Shown: in pieces, positions 19,429-31,675 of the stretch | How the letters are laid out: each line of letters opens with the position of its first letter | Numbering within the stretch: the first letter of the stretch is position 1 | Assembly: GCA_032622095.1 (NCBI GenBank) | Contig: CP136062.1 | Span: 11,001,710 to 11,065,709 of the forward strand | DNA length: 64,000 nt | DNA from: Siphonodentalium dalli | Lineage: Eukaryota; Mollusca; Scaphopoda; Gadilida; Siphonodentaliidae | Direction: 5' to 3' | The notes under the pieces: generated by a model | What the model saw: the letters and a program-made list of their open reading frames with translations, nothing else | Database searches by the model: none | Told to the model about the DNA's origin: nothing | Translations under genes and position numbers: made by a program

Positions 19429-22005
19429 GCTTTTGAAGTAACTGACCACTTTTGGAAGTAGGTCTCCACTTTTGAAGTAAAAAACGCCAGCTTTTGAAGT
19501 ACCTCACCACTTTTGTAGTAAAGTGAGGTCTCCGCTTTTGAAGTAAAACACGCCAACTTTTGTAGGTCTCCACTTTTGTAATAACAAAATTACAGCTTTT
19601 GAAGTAAACTGACTCAATATATTTTGACGGGCGCTGAACGATTTTCATGACAAAGTCAACCCGATAATCAATTGTGGCTATCGCCCATACGAGTGTGATG
19701 TGGTTTGAATAGCTTTCAGTCAAACCAACACAAGATAAATCACACAGTCAATCGCCCATACACGTGTGACGTGTACCAAAAGGCACTTAGTGAGTCCGGT
19801 TGCGTGACAAAAGAATACACACCGGTAATCGACCATACGAGTGTGCCGTGGTTTGAATAGCTTTCAGTTAAACTATCACACAGTCAATCGTCCATACACG
19901 TGTGACGTGTACCAAAAGGTACTTAATGAGTCCGTTCCGTGACAAAAGAATCTACACCGGTAATCGACCATACGAGTGTGACGTGGTTTGAATAGCTTTC
20001 AGTTAAACTATCACAAGACAAATCACACAGTCAATCGTCCATACACGTGTGACGTGTACCAAAAGGCTTGAGGAACGTTTCTGGGTGAACTGTGAACTTG
20101 ATTTATTATATTTTGGCTTCAGTAAACGTGAATCAGTTGACGAATTTGCATGGCTGGAAGATTTAGAGATCTGGTATATTACTAAAATTATAAGACTTTC
20201 TTTATAAACTACACACTTCAAGATTAAAACTAATTGCTGAAATATAAGTGCATGCAATACTTCGGATCAGTGACCATTGACAATATAGACTACCAACTGG
20301 AATATGTACCTACATATATTGTGTTTTGATATGTGTGTTTTGTTGTGTTCTGAGATATCTCAAAATAATTCATCATTGTTTTTATGTTAAGTTATCAGTC
20401 CACGAGACACCTCAACCTTCCCTGTATATAGTACACCACTTAGTCTGACCCCAATTGATAGGTGCAACATAGCAATAGTAAATATGTATACCATCATATA
20501 TTGTCTTCATGATAGAATATTGATTTAATTTATTGACCATAATAAACAAACAAGATTTAGATAGCAGAATTGTTGATGTGGATGAGAGGCGATAAGGGAT
20601 CAAGCTATACAATATTATACATAACTATTCAAGAAATATAGCGTCTAAGGGGAGGTTAAGGATAAAGTTGACTAATTATTATTTAACTACATCAACAACA
20701 TCGTTCCATTCATTCTTAATTGTGTTATGCGTTTCATTATGTATTGCTGTGACTGAAAATTGACAATACAATTATTTGTATTCGTATATTGTGTTGAATA
20801 AATTTTGAAAGGAGACTGAACCTTTGGCATCAAGAACATTGAGATTTGAAAGTTTAACTTTCCCTGTATAGCGACATAATGCCATCGACTCCGTTATTTT
20901 ATATACTCAATCATCAGAGGATATGGGATCCCAACGGTTTCCACACAACACATTACTGGGCCCCGTGTTTTATAGCTGGCCAAGTTTGACGCAGTTCTAA
21001 TACTTTGGTTATGCGACATAATTTCAATGATCGAAATTTGTTGTTAATGTCGCCTTCCAGAGACGAAGCTAATAAACCAAACATTTTCTGCTGTCCCTAA
21101 AGCATCGGCGGATCACCTAATTTCGAGGGTATGAATATGCAATTAAAAGTGAGGCCAAATATACCAACTATGTTCCGTTGGAACTACTACATCACCTAAT
21201 TTCGATGAACTATATATGTTGTCATGTTACTGGACTGACAAAACGTCTTGTCTCACTCAATGTCACATCAAACTTCTTCTGACAAAGGTCGCACTTGTAA
21301 GGGCATTCAATGATGTGGGTTGTCAGGCTGACTGGAAACAATCTTATGTACTCGTATGATTGGTCACCTATGTGTGTTAATAAGCTTAGGCAGGGAAACG
21401 GACCCACTAATGCCTTTTGGAACACGTCACAGTTGTATGGGCGATGACGCTGTAAATTATCTTGTGTTGGTATGACTGAAGGCTATTCGAACCACATCAC
21501 ATGCATATGGTCGATTACCGGTGTGGATTGTTTCGTCACGGAACCGGACTCACTAAGTGCCTTTTGATACACGTCATACGTGTATAGGCGATTGAGTCGA
21601 TTGACTGATTTATCTTGTGTTTGGTATGACTGGAGGCTATTCAAACCACGTCACACTCGTATGGTCGATTACCGGTGTGTATTCTTTTGTCGCGCAACCG
21701 GACTCACTAAGTGCCTTTTGGTACACGTCACACGTGTATGGGCGATTGACTGATTTCTCGTGTTGTTATGACTGAAAGCTATTCAAACCACGTCACACTC
21801 GTATGGTCGATTACAGGTGTGGAGACCTAGTTTTTTTTACTACAAAAGCTGGCGTTTTTTACTTCAAAAGCGGAGACCTCACTTTACTACAAAAGCTGGC
21901 GATTTTATTACAAAAGTGGTGCGGTACTTCAAAAGCTGGCGTATTTTACTTCAAAAGTGGAGAACTACTTCAAAAGTGGTCATTACTTCAAAAGTTGGCG
22001 TAACA
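19429..22005. mobile_element. 2.58-kb foldback element with iterated terminal repeats (family H)
   Basis: Both ends carry inverted arrays of the word CTTTTGAAGTA / TACTTCAAAAG alternating with GACCACTTTTG and GGTCTCC. The outermost motif is TGTTACGCC. Inside them come inverted arrays built on ACACGTGTGACGTGTACC and CATACGAGTGTGACGTGG. The centre (about 20060-21420) has no recognised gene. The unoccupied sister unit at 18371-18380 reads CATGGTTCAGG. Here the flanks are CATGGT and CATAGT, so about 6 bp (up to 8 if the end is placed differently) was duplicated. Confidence 0.8.
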
Positions 22006-22790
22006 CATAGTTCAGGAATTTAGTTAGTGGTACATGTAGGTCAGAAAAATTTATAGTAAACATTTATATAACGTTATCCACTCTGAAGAGGCTCAAAATG
22101 GATACATGTATATACATGTACAAGAAATAAATATTAATTTAATTTACTTGCTCTTTTCAATTAACTGTCCACATCAAAATGAGAATCACTCACTTTTGAT
22201 ACATATTATATTGGTGAATTCGATGTCTGAAACCTTTGTCTAAATTCACTCGAGAATATGTAATATGAAGACACACATTCTCAATTTGTTATACTCAATT
22301 TCGCTCGATCACACGCATGTGATCTTGCTAATCATGTTTTAAAAGGGCAACTGATATTCGGGCACCTCTGTGTATGCCTTCCCATTTCTAAATCCTCTAG
22401 ATTATCACCGACCTCACTAACACTTAAAACTTGAAAATGTCAGAACCTGGCCACATGCGTGTGAGATAGCATAAACACTGTATGATTAATATTGTGATTA
22501 GTATAACATTTGCATGCATATTTATATAACATGTATATATTTGTCATTTGTATATATACTCTCCTAAATTGAGGTTAACAATAAACTTATTGTGAAATTA
22601 AGAACTTGCCATGATTGAACTAAGTACCAGTAACAAATTAAGACTATTGTCGTTGTGTATGTCACAAGCATATGGGCGCATGCTTGGTATGAGATAATAT
22701 ACATAACAATAATAATTCATGTTTGTATTGCGGTTGTCAGTTTATCGCACGATTGTAATGGCGTGATTGAAAGATTTTGGATCGGGGACG
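22006..22790. repeat. Remainder of the split tandem unit
   Basis: It continues the unit that begins at 18949 and is interrupted by family H. It matches 18378-18940 except for about 230 extra bases at 22040-22280 that the sister unit lacks. Confidence 0.7.
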
Positions 22791-23624
22791 TGGCTAGAAT
22801 ATCTATCATTTAGACTGGCCTCAATCTTTGCAAGAGAAATTTCCAACTGACACCCCCGACGGTTGGAAAATGTCCAACTGATGTCTAAAGTCGGAAAATA
22901 TTATTTTCTTAAATTAATAAGCAGTTTTTGACTGGCCACAGGGGAGGGACCTACATGTAGATCATGTCACGAATCTCTACTCTGTTCTACACACACGGCA
23001 CGTAGCCAAAGTAGAGATTCATGACAATAAATTTCCAACTGATAGCAATTTCATTAAAACAAATTGATCAAAAGTAGGAAATATACAAATGTTCTAAAAA
23101 AAAATTCCCATTAATAAATTGTTGGAAAATAAAACTACAAGAACAATTGCAACCTACTGTTCCGTCAGACATGCAATTTCCAACTATTGAAAAATTTGAC
23201 CTGAGTTGGGGACATCCCCCCCCCCCCCCATCGCCATGTCCCTGCTTGGCCTATCAAATGTCCTTCCGTTATTACAGGAGTGTCAACTTTTCCACCAGTA
23301 ACATACATGAGCGGTTGTATTTGTGATATGATAGAACACCATCTCCCAAGCCCCCCCATCATGTCGACATTTGTATAAGATGTGTGTTGCCTAACACTGT
23401 GCCTTAAAAATCAATGAAATCGCAAAATTTGTATTTAAAAACACATATACTTAACCACAAAACTGAAATTTTAATATTTTTTGTGATATTATTTGTCTTG
23501 GGATAAGTTCCATATATGCTTAAACTTAACAGACACCATACACCACCAGTAGTTTTACAGGACAAAACAATGTTATACAAATGTATGTAGCGAGGATATG
23601 GACAAACATCTCAACACACTCTGT
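22791..23624. other. AT-rich DNA, poly(C) tract
   Basis: No gene is seen. The phrase AATTTCCAACTGA recurs several times between 22830 and 23190. A run of 14 C lies at 23216-23229. Confidence 0.5.
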
Positions 23625-24425
23625 ATCCTGGAACATGACAAACATAGCAAAAAATTACCAGGTACACTTTCTTTTAAAAATGACACCACCGGGCATGTCA
23701 TTCTAATAATAAAATAACCCACTGTGATATCATGGTTGTTGGTGAAAATATATTTAGTTAAAAATATTATGTTCACATAGTTGGCACCAATATTTTATCA
23801 ATCAGAAGGCAATTACATCATGGTGGAGTCTTCGGGTCTTCTTTGGTTACCAGTACACTTTCTGTTAGACATACACCTTCATGTGTAACGTATGGCGCTT
23901 TCCAAACATACATGTATATAAGATTGTTCTATGCCATGCTAAGATATGTTGCACAGGAGAAAGAAATCTGCATCAGCTTCATGGAGTGGATTCCTTAGTG
24001 ACTACAGATTCAAGAATCACTATACAGTGTACAAATGGGTTCTCCCCCAAAGACATCCATTGCACTCTTGAAAAACTCAAATAGTTTGGAAAGAATCTTG
24101 AGTTTCCCAAAACTTCATTCTAGTATTATAAGATGCAAATTCTTGAAAATCGTTGGTCCTTGTTGTAGATATTGTCTTTCCATCATGCGAGCTCGCAGGG
24201 TCACACAAACATATTGGCTTTCCAGTTCCATTTAATCACTGCTTGTGAATGTGAATTTTACACCTGTTCAAGGAAGTTGTCTGACAACATTTGCTAATTT
24301 ATTCAGAAACCAGTACATGTGAGATCTCAGATCACAGAATTGAACTTCTGATAGATAGTGCATGTGATGAACAGGATGTACCGGTAGATCTGAAGCATCT
24401 GTGAAAAATCTGGAAAAATAGGAAA
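23625..24425. repeat. Duplicated segment, copy 1
   Basis: It is colinear with 30775-31675, from CTGGAACATGACAAA through TTGGCACCAATATTTTAT and ACAGA-TTGAACTTCTGATAG. Together with the neighbouring tandem units it suggests a larger duplication of about 7 kb. No coding frame is conserved between the copies. Confidence 0.7.
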
Positions 24426-24458
24426 AAACCCACTGTAATAAGTATACATGTACATGTA

Positions 24459-24565
24459 CAGTAATGCCCTAATTAATCGACTCGACGAGAGCTTTCCGAC
24501 TAAATCCTGAAAATTTACCCATAATTATGCTGTGGTTATGGAGTAAATTAATTATGGCATTACTG
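24459..24565. mobile_element. Short foldback MITE, family D
   Basis: CAGTAATGCC...GGCATTACTG, with most of the element self-complementary and TA at both sides. It is a 107-bp relative of the 215-bp element at 3330-3544. Confidence 0.75.
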
Positions 24566-24888
24566 TAGATGTAACATACAGTAAAGACCTGATAAATGAA
24601 ATCACCTACAACTTTCGTAAGTTTGAACAGTAATTTTCTCTGTACATGAAATGACAGTACATGTGATGATGTCGCTGATTTAAGAAACACTGAGAACGAT
24701 TAGTGAGACTAATAAACAAAATACAATTCCTGATACCGGTATATATTCATCCATTTTTCAGAAATCTATAATTCTTTCAATCAAATGGCAATATTCTCAA
24801 ACACAAAGCAATGTTTTATTTCACTTTGTATACATTCATTTATTTATTCATTCCCTCATTTCAGCTCTAATGCGATTATCCTATTTAA

Positions 24889-25352
24889 AGATGCATAATC
24901 CGAATTAACGCTCGCAAATTACTATTTCTTTGGCTTTGGGGAAACAAATATTTGATTTGAGTCGAGGAACCCACCCATCAAAGCTCAGAGTGATCAGATA
25001 TAATTTTTTGCAATCCATTATTTTTTACCACCGGTACTTTTCAGTGGCCTGGCAAAAAGTAAACGAGAAGAAGTTCTCGGATCAAATTGCGTATGAAGAT
25101 GGATAACTCTAAAGTCAAGTGGCTTTTGTGTGTCTGATATTTGACAATCCGTTGTTTTAATTACCACACCAAATCACTCAGAATTATTCATGTATGCAAC
25201 TACGTAACGTCTGTTAAAGAGATTTGCATGGAAATCCCCTTTCAAAATTGTTCACTTGACCTTCCCCTTAATAGATTCTGACTGAAGCATATTTAAAAAA
25301 AATGTTGTTCGAATCTAATGATATGGGGATTATCGAATCAGATTGAGTACCT
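24889..25352. mobile_element. MITE family E, second complete copy
   Basis: The right end is GATTGAGTACCT followed by TTAA. The left end is AGATGCATAATCCG preceded by TTAA (24885-24888). The interior shares TTTGATTTGAGTCGAGGAA with 17376-17855. The left terminus has drifted from the AGGTACTC consensus. Confidence 0.65.
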
Positions 25353-25441
25353 TTAAATACAATTGAAACTTACTTGTCGTCGCACACTATTTTGAGTTTT
25401 TTTAATAAACCTGGCATGGTTGGTACATACATGTACTAGTA

Positions 25442-25869
25442 CCCTGCTAGGCAAAACAAGTGTCCACTTAACCACGTTGCGGTTAGCATTGCCACCACAG
25501 CCGAAATGCAACTACATGTACACCGCGGCTCCAACGGCTAACTACAGTTGGGCCGCGGTGTATTTGCCATTCGGCCATGCTGTAAATGTAGTTGCCGCGG
25601 TGTACATGTACATTCATTAAACTGAAAAAAGACAATACAAACCAGAAATCTAACCATGGTGTACATGCCATCCGGCCCTGTTGTACATGTAGTTGCTTTT
25701 CGGCCACTGTGTACATGTGTACTTGTCGTTCGGCCGCGGTGTACTTGCCGATCGAGGTGTACTTGCCGCTCGGCCGCGGTACTCAACTGCAGAATTTACA
25801 AACTCTGACACCGCAGCCAAACGGCAAATACACTGCGGTGCCAATGGACACTTGTTTTGTCCAGCAGGG
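25442..25869. mobile_element. CCGCGG-rich MITE (family A), complete copy
   Basis: The ends CCCTGCTAGGCAAAACAAG and CTTGTTTTGTCCAGCAGGG are inverted copies that continue with TGTCCA; TA is on both sides (25440-25441, 25870-25871). The interior repeats GCCGCGGTGTAC...TGTA several times. It matches 1-101 in reverse orientation. Confidence 0.85.
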
Positions 25870-26089
25870 TAGATAAGACGGCGGATTGGCGGTACATTCT
25901 AACAATTTTTAGCCAAAGATTTACTGATGGGGAAGTCGTGTGAGATTGACAAATCTGTTTTACCGGTACAAAGAGAAACTAGGCATCAGGGAGCTGAATG
26001 TGTTCCGAAGTCGGGGAGCGAGTACACCGGGAATGCTAAAGGTGAAGACAACTGAAGAATGACCTTCACCTAATACATATGAAACGTTA

Positions 26090-26893
26090 GGCCAAAACAA
26101 AATGAATGTGTGTTTCCCGTAACATGCCCCAAAAAAATAGGGACGGGCGGTAGGCTTTTCATATTATTTTATGGTCTCGTGTGGGCCACACCTAACCACA
26201 ATCAAACACCATACAATGACCCGATCAACCAACAAATTGGTGATAAAACCGATATATGCAAACAAGATATAATTATATATATTTTTACGATAATAAGTTT
26301 AATTATCCACCAAACAGGAAATATATCATAGATATAAAATATCTAGTTTGATGCCAACAAAATGGGAATGACAATTACAATGTATGTGTCCCCAGGGAGC
26401 AGTTTAAAAAAAAAATATCTCCACGATAAGAAATTCTCCTATCAGAGTCGGGGTACAATGTTTACTTTAGTGATAGTCGCCATTCATTTCTCTGGCCACT
26501 GTAGCTTCCTACTGCGCATGTCTTATAAGTCACAGCCGGCTACAGATTTTTTGCTCAAATACTCTCAACAATACCGGTACTCCATATCAACACAAACACG
26601 TGGTTCCGGTCAGCGAATAGGAACGATAACCTGTACTCTTCTGGTATTGAGTCCGGTCGTAATTTCACTAGAACTGTTTGAAGAGTGACGATGTGGCTTT
26701 GCGAAAAATATATAAATATATCAAAGTTATCATTTATCTCGCGAGGTGAATCAGATAAAATGGAACCACGCGTAAATAGTTTGGTTAATATCAGTGTGGT
26801 CGGTCGGTTTATAGATTTTTTTTTTTAATTTAAAACAAAATAAAATGAACTTGGGTCGGGTTACGGGAAACACACATTCATTTTGTTTTGGCC
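26090..26893. mobile_element. Harbinger-like MITE (family I), copy 1
   Basis: The ends GGCCAAAACAAAATGAATG and CATTCATTTTGTTTTGGCC are inverted, and a 3-bp TTA lies at each side. Three-base duplications with GGCC-type ends are the PIF/Harbinger pattern. No transposase frame. The copy at 38654-39471 is in opposite orientation. Confidence 0.8.
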
Positions 26894-26896
26894 TTA

Positions 26897-28338
26897 TTAT
26901 TAAAGGTGGACTATATTAAAGGATGACATCGTGTTTGTTTGATTTGTACATGATATCTGAATAATATAAATTGGTGAATTAATGGGGAATGGATTTTTTG
27001 TGAGTGAGAAATTGATTTATCTAGCTGCTGTAGTTCTTGTTTTTTCCAGTCAAAATTTAGCTGTGGGATAGCCCTGTCGTACAATTTCAACACAATTCAG
27101 TGTGGATTTATTAAAAAAAGTAAACACATGACCTTTGATTTTTCTTGCACTTTTGTGATCAACTGGTGTCAATCTAGCTGGGTAAACATCAATGGAATAG
27201 CCTGTAGGCTTAAATTCAGAGATTTCGGTCGAAACGTTAACACTGTCGCTATGGGAAACCATTTAGATCAGTGATTCCTCTAAACTGAACACAACAAAAT
27301 AACTGGTCCTCAGAATGGGTCCGTGAAGATTCGGCGGAGGGAAGATTCGGCAGGGAAGATTCGGCGGGTTTTATCGGCCGAATCTTCCTAGGTTTATACC
27401 AATATATTGGGATGGGAGATTTTATGAATTATGTGGACATATTTTTTAATAATATATTGGATGAATAAATTAAATTAAATGAAGCTATTACTTTTATGAT
27501 GTTTTGTTTGACATTATTTGTATGTTTTATGAGTGAATGTTTTAGAAGAATAAATTACTTTTATTATTACTTTTGTTATTACTTTTATGATGTTTTGTCA
27601 TTAGTTTGTTTGACATATTTTATGAGATTATTTTAGGTTTATGATAAGGTAAGTTTATTGTGAATATATTGAAGTTATTACTTACAAATTACGTGGTAAA
27701 TCCAAATATCACGTTCGAACACTATAATGAATTATGATTAATGAAGATTCAATGAGAAAACGAATAATTTTTTTGACAGTTGTTCATACTCTGTTCACGT
27801 TGGCACCAAGTGTTTGTATAACAGTCAGTAGAATGCACGTCCAAATTAACTCTATAACAAATGTCCAAGTCCAAATTAACTCTTTATAACAAAATAATAA
27901 ATTGAAATTTCATTATTTATACCGGTTGTTGATCAATATCCATGGGAATTTACACATTTAGGCTTAGTGTATATATAGATTCCCATGGATATTGATCAAC
28001 AACTGGTAATATGACCATACGTAAACGTAATAAAGCCCACGTAGATTAAATCTGGCAGTTTGCGATCCAAAATACATTTATAATGATTACCGCTTTTGAA
28101 TTATACCGGTATCGAAATTAGTCGACGAAAGATAAAGGGAAATAATGACATTTCTTCCTGTGCTCAAATAGAACTTTCGAAGAGGTGTTCTTTTGTGCGA
28201 CACTGTTCACATGTTCACAACATGGTATCTACTCGATGTGTTTACTGGTAACACCGAAGATCTGGTCTGCTTGACAGCGTGGAGATATAAAAAAATTACA
28301 GTACAATATGCTCCAAGTTGTGTGTTGAAATTCTGCAC
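26897..28338. other. AT-rich DNA with two small repeats
   Basis: No gene is seen. Positions 27326-27372 contain three direct GAAGATTCGGC(G/A)G units and then an inverted GGCCGAATCTTCC. Positions 27919-28011 are a separate foldback. Confidence 0.5.
27919..28011. repeat. 93-bp foldback
   Basis: The arms ACCGGTTGTTGATCAATATC and GATATTGATCAACAACTGGT, extended by CATGGGAA, are inverted around a loop of about 35 bp. No clear target duplication. Probably a tiny MITE or the fused ends of one. Confidence 0.65.
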
Positions 28339-28439
28339 TACATTTGCATAAGTTGGAGGGAATTGTGTGAGCACACGGTGACGTCATATAGTATAGTACA
28401 GTTCACAATCTGAAGGAACAAGGCCATATCCCAACCAAA

Positions 28440-30500
28440 GAACACATGTGTGACATTAAGAACTAACCATGCACGATTGAACATAGTGACATTAACCGAT
28501 TGACAGACCCATGTCACAGTGTATGTCGCAAGCATATGAACGCATGCATTTGACACTATATCAAAATGTGGGATACATACACAAAACCGCACGCGTGTGT
28601 TACTTGTATCAGTATATCGAACGATTGCAATGTGTAAGGACCGCACGTTCAGCCAATACCCTAAGTATCATCCTTACGCGACACAGGCATGCACATAATT
28701 CCCAAAATCCAGTCATACCAGATCGAGAATATTGTACCCAATTACAGGTTATGTCACACCGTTATAAGGCGTTATTTGCTTGTGTAAAGCGTTCCTACAT
28801 CAATAATGTGTACACTGCTACTACGTCAATAAAGCTATTTTTAGTCAATATATACCAGGATATGTTGATCAACTTGGGAACGCAATGTGAAATTAAGAAG
28901 TAGCCACGATTGAATACAATGTACCACTACCGGTTGGACAGACTATTGCCATAACTAGTGTATGTCGCAAGCATATGGATACACTTATGACACGATATCA
29001 ATGCCGGACGCTTGGTATGGAATATATACACAAAACTACGCGTGCATGTGGGTTACTGTTGTCAGTATATCGGACGAGTTCAATGGCGTAGGATAGCACA
29101 ATCTGCCAAAAAACATTATTGTTCTCCTTAAGATACGCATGCATGAGTATCATACACTATCGGCCAGTAACACACATGCAATTTGGTCTGTTTACCACAC
29201 GCTCGATCGATATATTCTAACTGACTCTTCCCCACCGATGTCTCTATATCCCTTCAAGATAGATGTTGCCTAACACTGTTTCTTGAATGAAAGTGCTCAA
29301 TTTCAGGTAAAAAAAAACACATAGATTTAATCATAAAACCTGCATTTTAGTGACTTCATTTGTATATTTCATGCGATAATTGTCATATCTGCTTCAAAAT
29401 AATACGGACAACAAACACCATCAGCACCAACATTCAGTCATACACGTAGTCGAGAATACTGTACCCAATTACTGGTTATTTAAACATTTTAAGGCTTTAT
29501 TTTGTGTACACTTTGTGCACTGTGCTACTATACGTCAATAAAGCAATGTTCAGTCCATATGCGAGGATCCATTGATCGATGTCGCAACCATGGCATGTGA
29601 GCGCCCCTTCCGGAATATCGACTTATCCCAACTCTAGAACGCAATGTGAAATTAAGAATTAGCCACGATTGAACATAGTATACCACTAACGGTTTGTTAA
29701 ACTATTGTCATATACTGTATGTCGCACGCGTATGGACGCACTTGACACGACATCAATATCGCACGCTTGGTACGGAATATATACACAAAATCGCATGCGC
29801 GAGTTACTGTTGCCGTATATCGGACGAGTGCAATGGCGTAATGATCGCACGATCAGTCAAATTGAAATTGTTATCCTTACGCGACGCATGCAAGTATGTC
29901 ATATACCAGGGACCACTAACATGTTCATATGCGGGGCTGTTAATCACACGCTGGAACGGCTTATTCTAACTGACGCTTCCCCACAAGTGTATCTACATCC
30001 CTGCATTATGGATGTTGCTTAACACAGTTTCTTCAATGAAAGTGCCAAAATATATATAACGATTTAAACTCATAGATTTAATCACACAACCTGGAAATTT
30101 TAAGCATTTAGTGACTGTTTGTATTTTTCCTGCAATATTTGTTTAACCTTTTAATGCTGGGAGCTGCACTGTTGCAGCATTAAAGACCATGTTCCAGTGC
30201 CTTCTCTTATATAGGAAGACTCGTATATGTAAGAGAATGCGTTGGCACAGTGTTTTCGTAATATTTCCGGAAACTCAAGTCATGAAATTGTTTAAATTTA
30301 ATAGACACCAAGCACCATCAGCATCAAAACTCTAATAGCAGGAAGCGTTGAGAACACTGTACACAATTACTGGTTATGTCACAATTCTAAGGCCGTATTA
30401 TATATTTTAATGCGCTCTCACGTCACTCATTTTCACACTGAGCTGGTACATAGATAAAGGACTTTCAGTCTATATTCTAGGATGAGTTGATCAATGTCGC
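28440..30500. repeat. Further degenerate units of the 1-kb tandem family
   Basis: The word ATTAAGAA-TAGCCACGATTGAA recurs at about 28450, 28890 and 29650 (755 bp between the last two). Each is followed by GTATGTCGCA-GC-TATGGA, ACACAAAA-CGCA and TATATCGGACGA, as at 16860-17080. ACGTCAATAAAG-like words recur at about 28815, 29527 and 30450. Open frames such as 28511-28903 fall inside the repeat and shift between units, so I do not treat them as genes. Confidence 0.65.
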
Positions 30501-30604
30501 AACCATATGGGCGTCTTATAGAAGCCGATGTTAGTTTAGCGTCCCATTTGTTGATTTAAGTAGGTTTTGTCGAGGCTTTAGATCATGTAATAACTATAAT
30601 CTAT

Positions 30605-30744
30605 AACTCGTCCCCATAGTATAGGCTACATGGCGGAATTTACAAAACTCGTTCACTACATTAGGTCTGGACCTCAACGAAGGCTCGTCCAGATCTAATT
30701 TTCTGGACTCATTTTGTAAATTCCGCTATAAACTGGGGACTCGT
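30605..30744. repeat. Small imperfect foldback
   Basis: GCGGAATTTACAAAA (30633-30647) is inverted at 30712-30726, with AGGTCTGGA / TCCAGATCT inside and CTCGTCCCC / GGGGACTCG outside. A looser relative lies at 39540-39664. Confidence 0.6.
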
Positions 30745-30774
30745 TGTAGATCCTCTCTTTATTGCACACGCTGA

Positions 30775-31675
30775 CCCCTGGAACATGACAAATGAGGCAA
30801 GAATGAAAAAATACCAACCGGTATGATGGCAGTATCTCATTCTAATAACAATATTGCCTGTTGGTGAATTTGGATTTTGTTCAAAATAATATGATCATTT
30901 TGTTGGCACCAATATTTTATTAATCAGAAGGCAATCACATCACACACGACTGGCCAGGAGTCTTCATGTCTTTTCATTACACTTCCTGTTAGACATACAT
31001 GTACAGTCACCTTCAAGTGTAAATTATGGCACTTTCCAAACGTAATAGAACAAGATTTACATTCTCCAGAATTGAAGCAGTGTATATTTTCCTTAGAACA
31101 ATTGGATCAATACCTTGTACTTTCATAAGATGTTTTGCACTGAATAAATAAATACACATCAGCTTCCTGGAGTGAATTCCGTGGTGACCTCAGGTCAAGA
31201 ATCACTATACCGTGTACACATATTACACATGTATGCATCCACCCCAAAAGTATCCATTGCACACATGACTACCTCCAATATAATTTAGAATAGATGATGT
31301 ATTTTCTGTTATCCTGTTTTCTCATCATTTCCTTCTACTAGTAGTATTATAAGGAAGCTGAAATTGCAAGTTATTAAAAGTTTGTGTCCTTAATGTTGAT
31401 ATTGTCTTTGGGTGTGAATAACATTCCACGACGAGAGCCCACAGAAATTAGTGGATTTTACATTTGTGTCATCATAGTCACGATACAACAGTTCCATTTA
31501 ATCTCTGATTGTGAATTTTAATTTTACACTTGTCCAAGGAAATTGTCTGATGCCTTTTCAAAATGTATTCAGAACCAGTAAATGTCAGATCACAGAGTTG
31601 AACTTCTGATAGTTGATATAGTTATATGTGTGATAAGCAGGATGTAGATCCAAAATATCCCTGAAAATAGAAAAT
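30775..31675. repeat. Duplicated segment, copy 2
   Basis: It is colinear with 23625-24425 in the same orientation, with many substitutions and small indels, so the duplication is old. No gene was seen. Confidence 0.7.

Noticed and set aside
28511-28903. 130-codon plus-strand frame
   Set aside because: Lies inside a degenerate tandem repeat unit; the frame is not kept in sister units at 28.9 and 29.65 kb.
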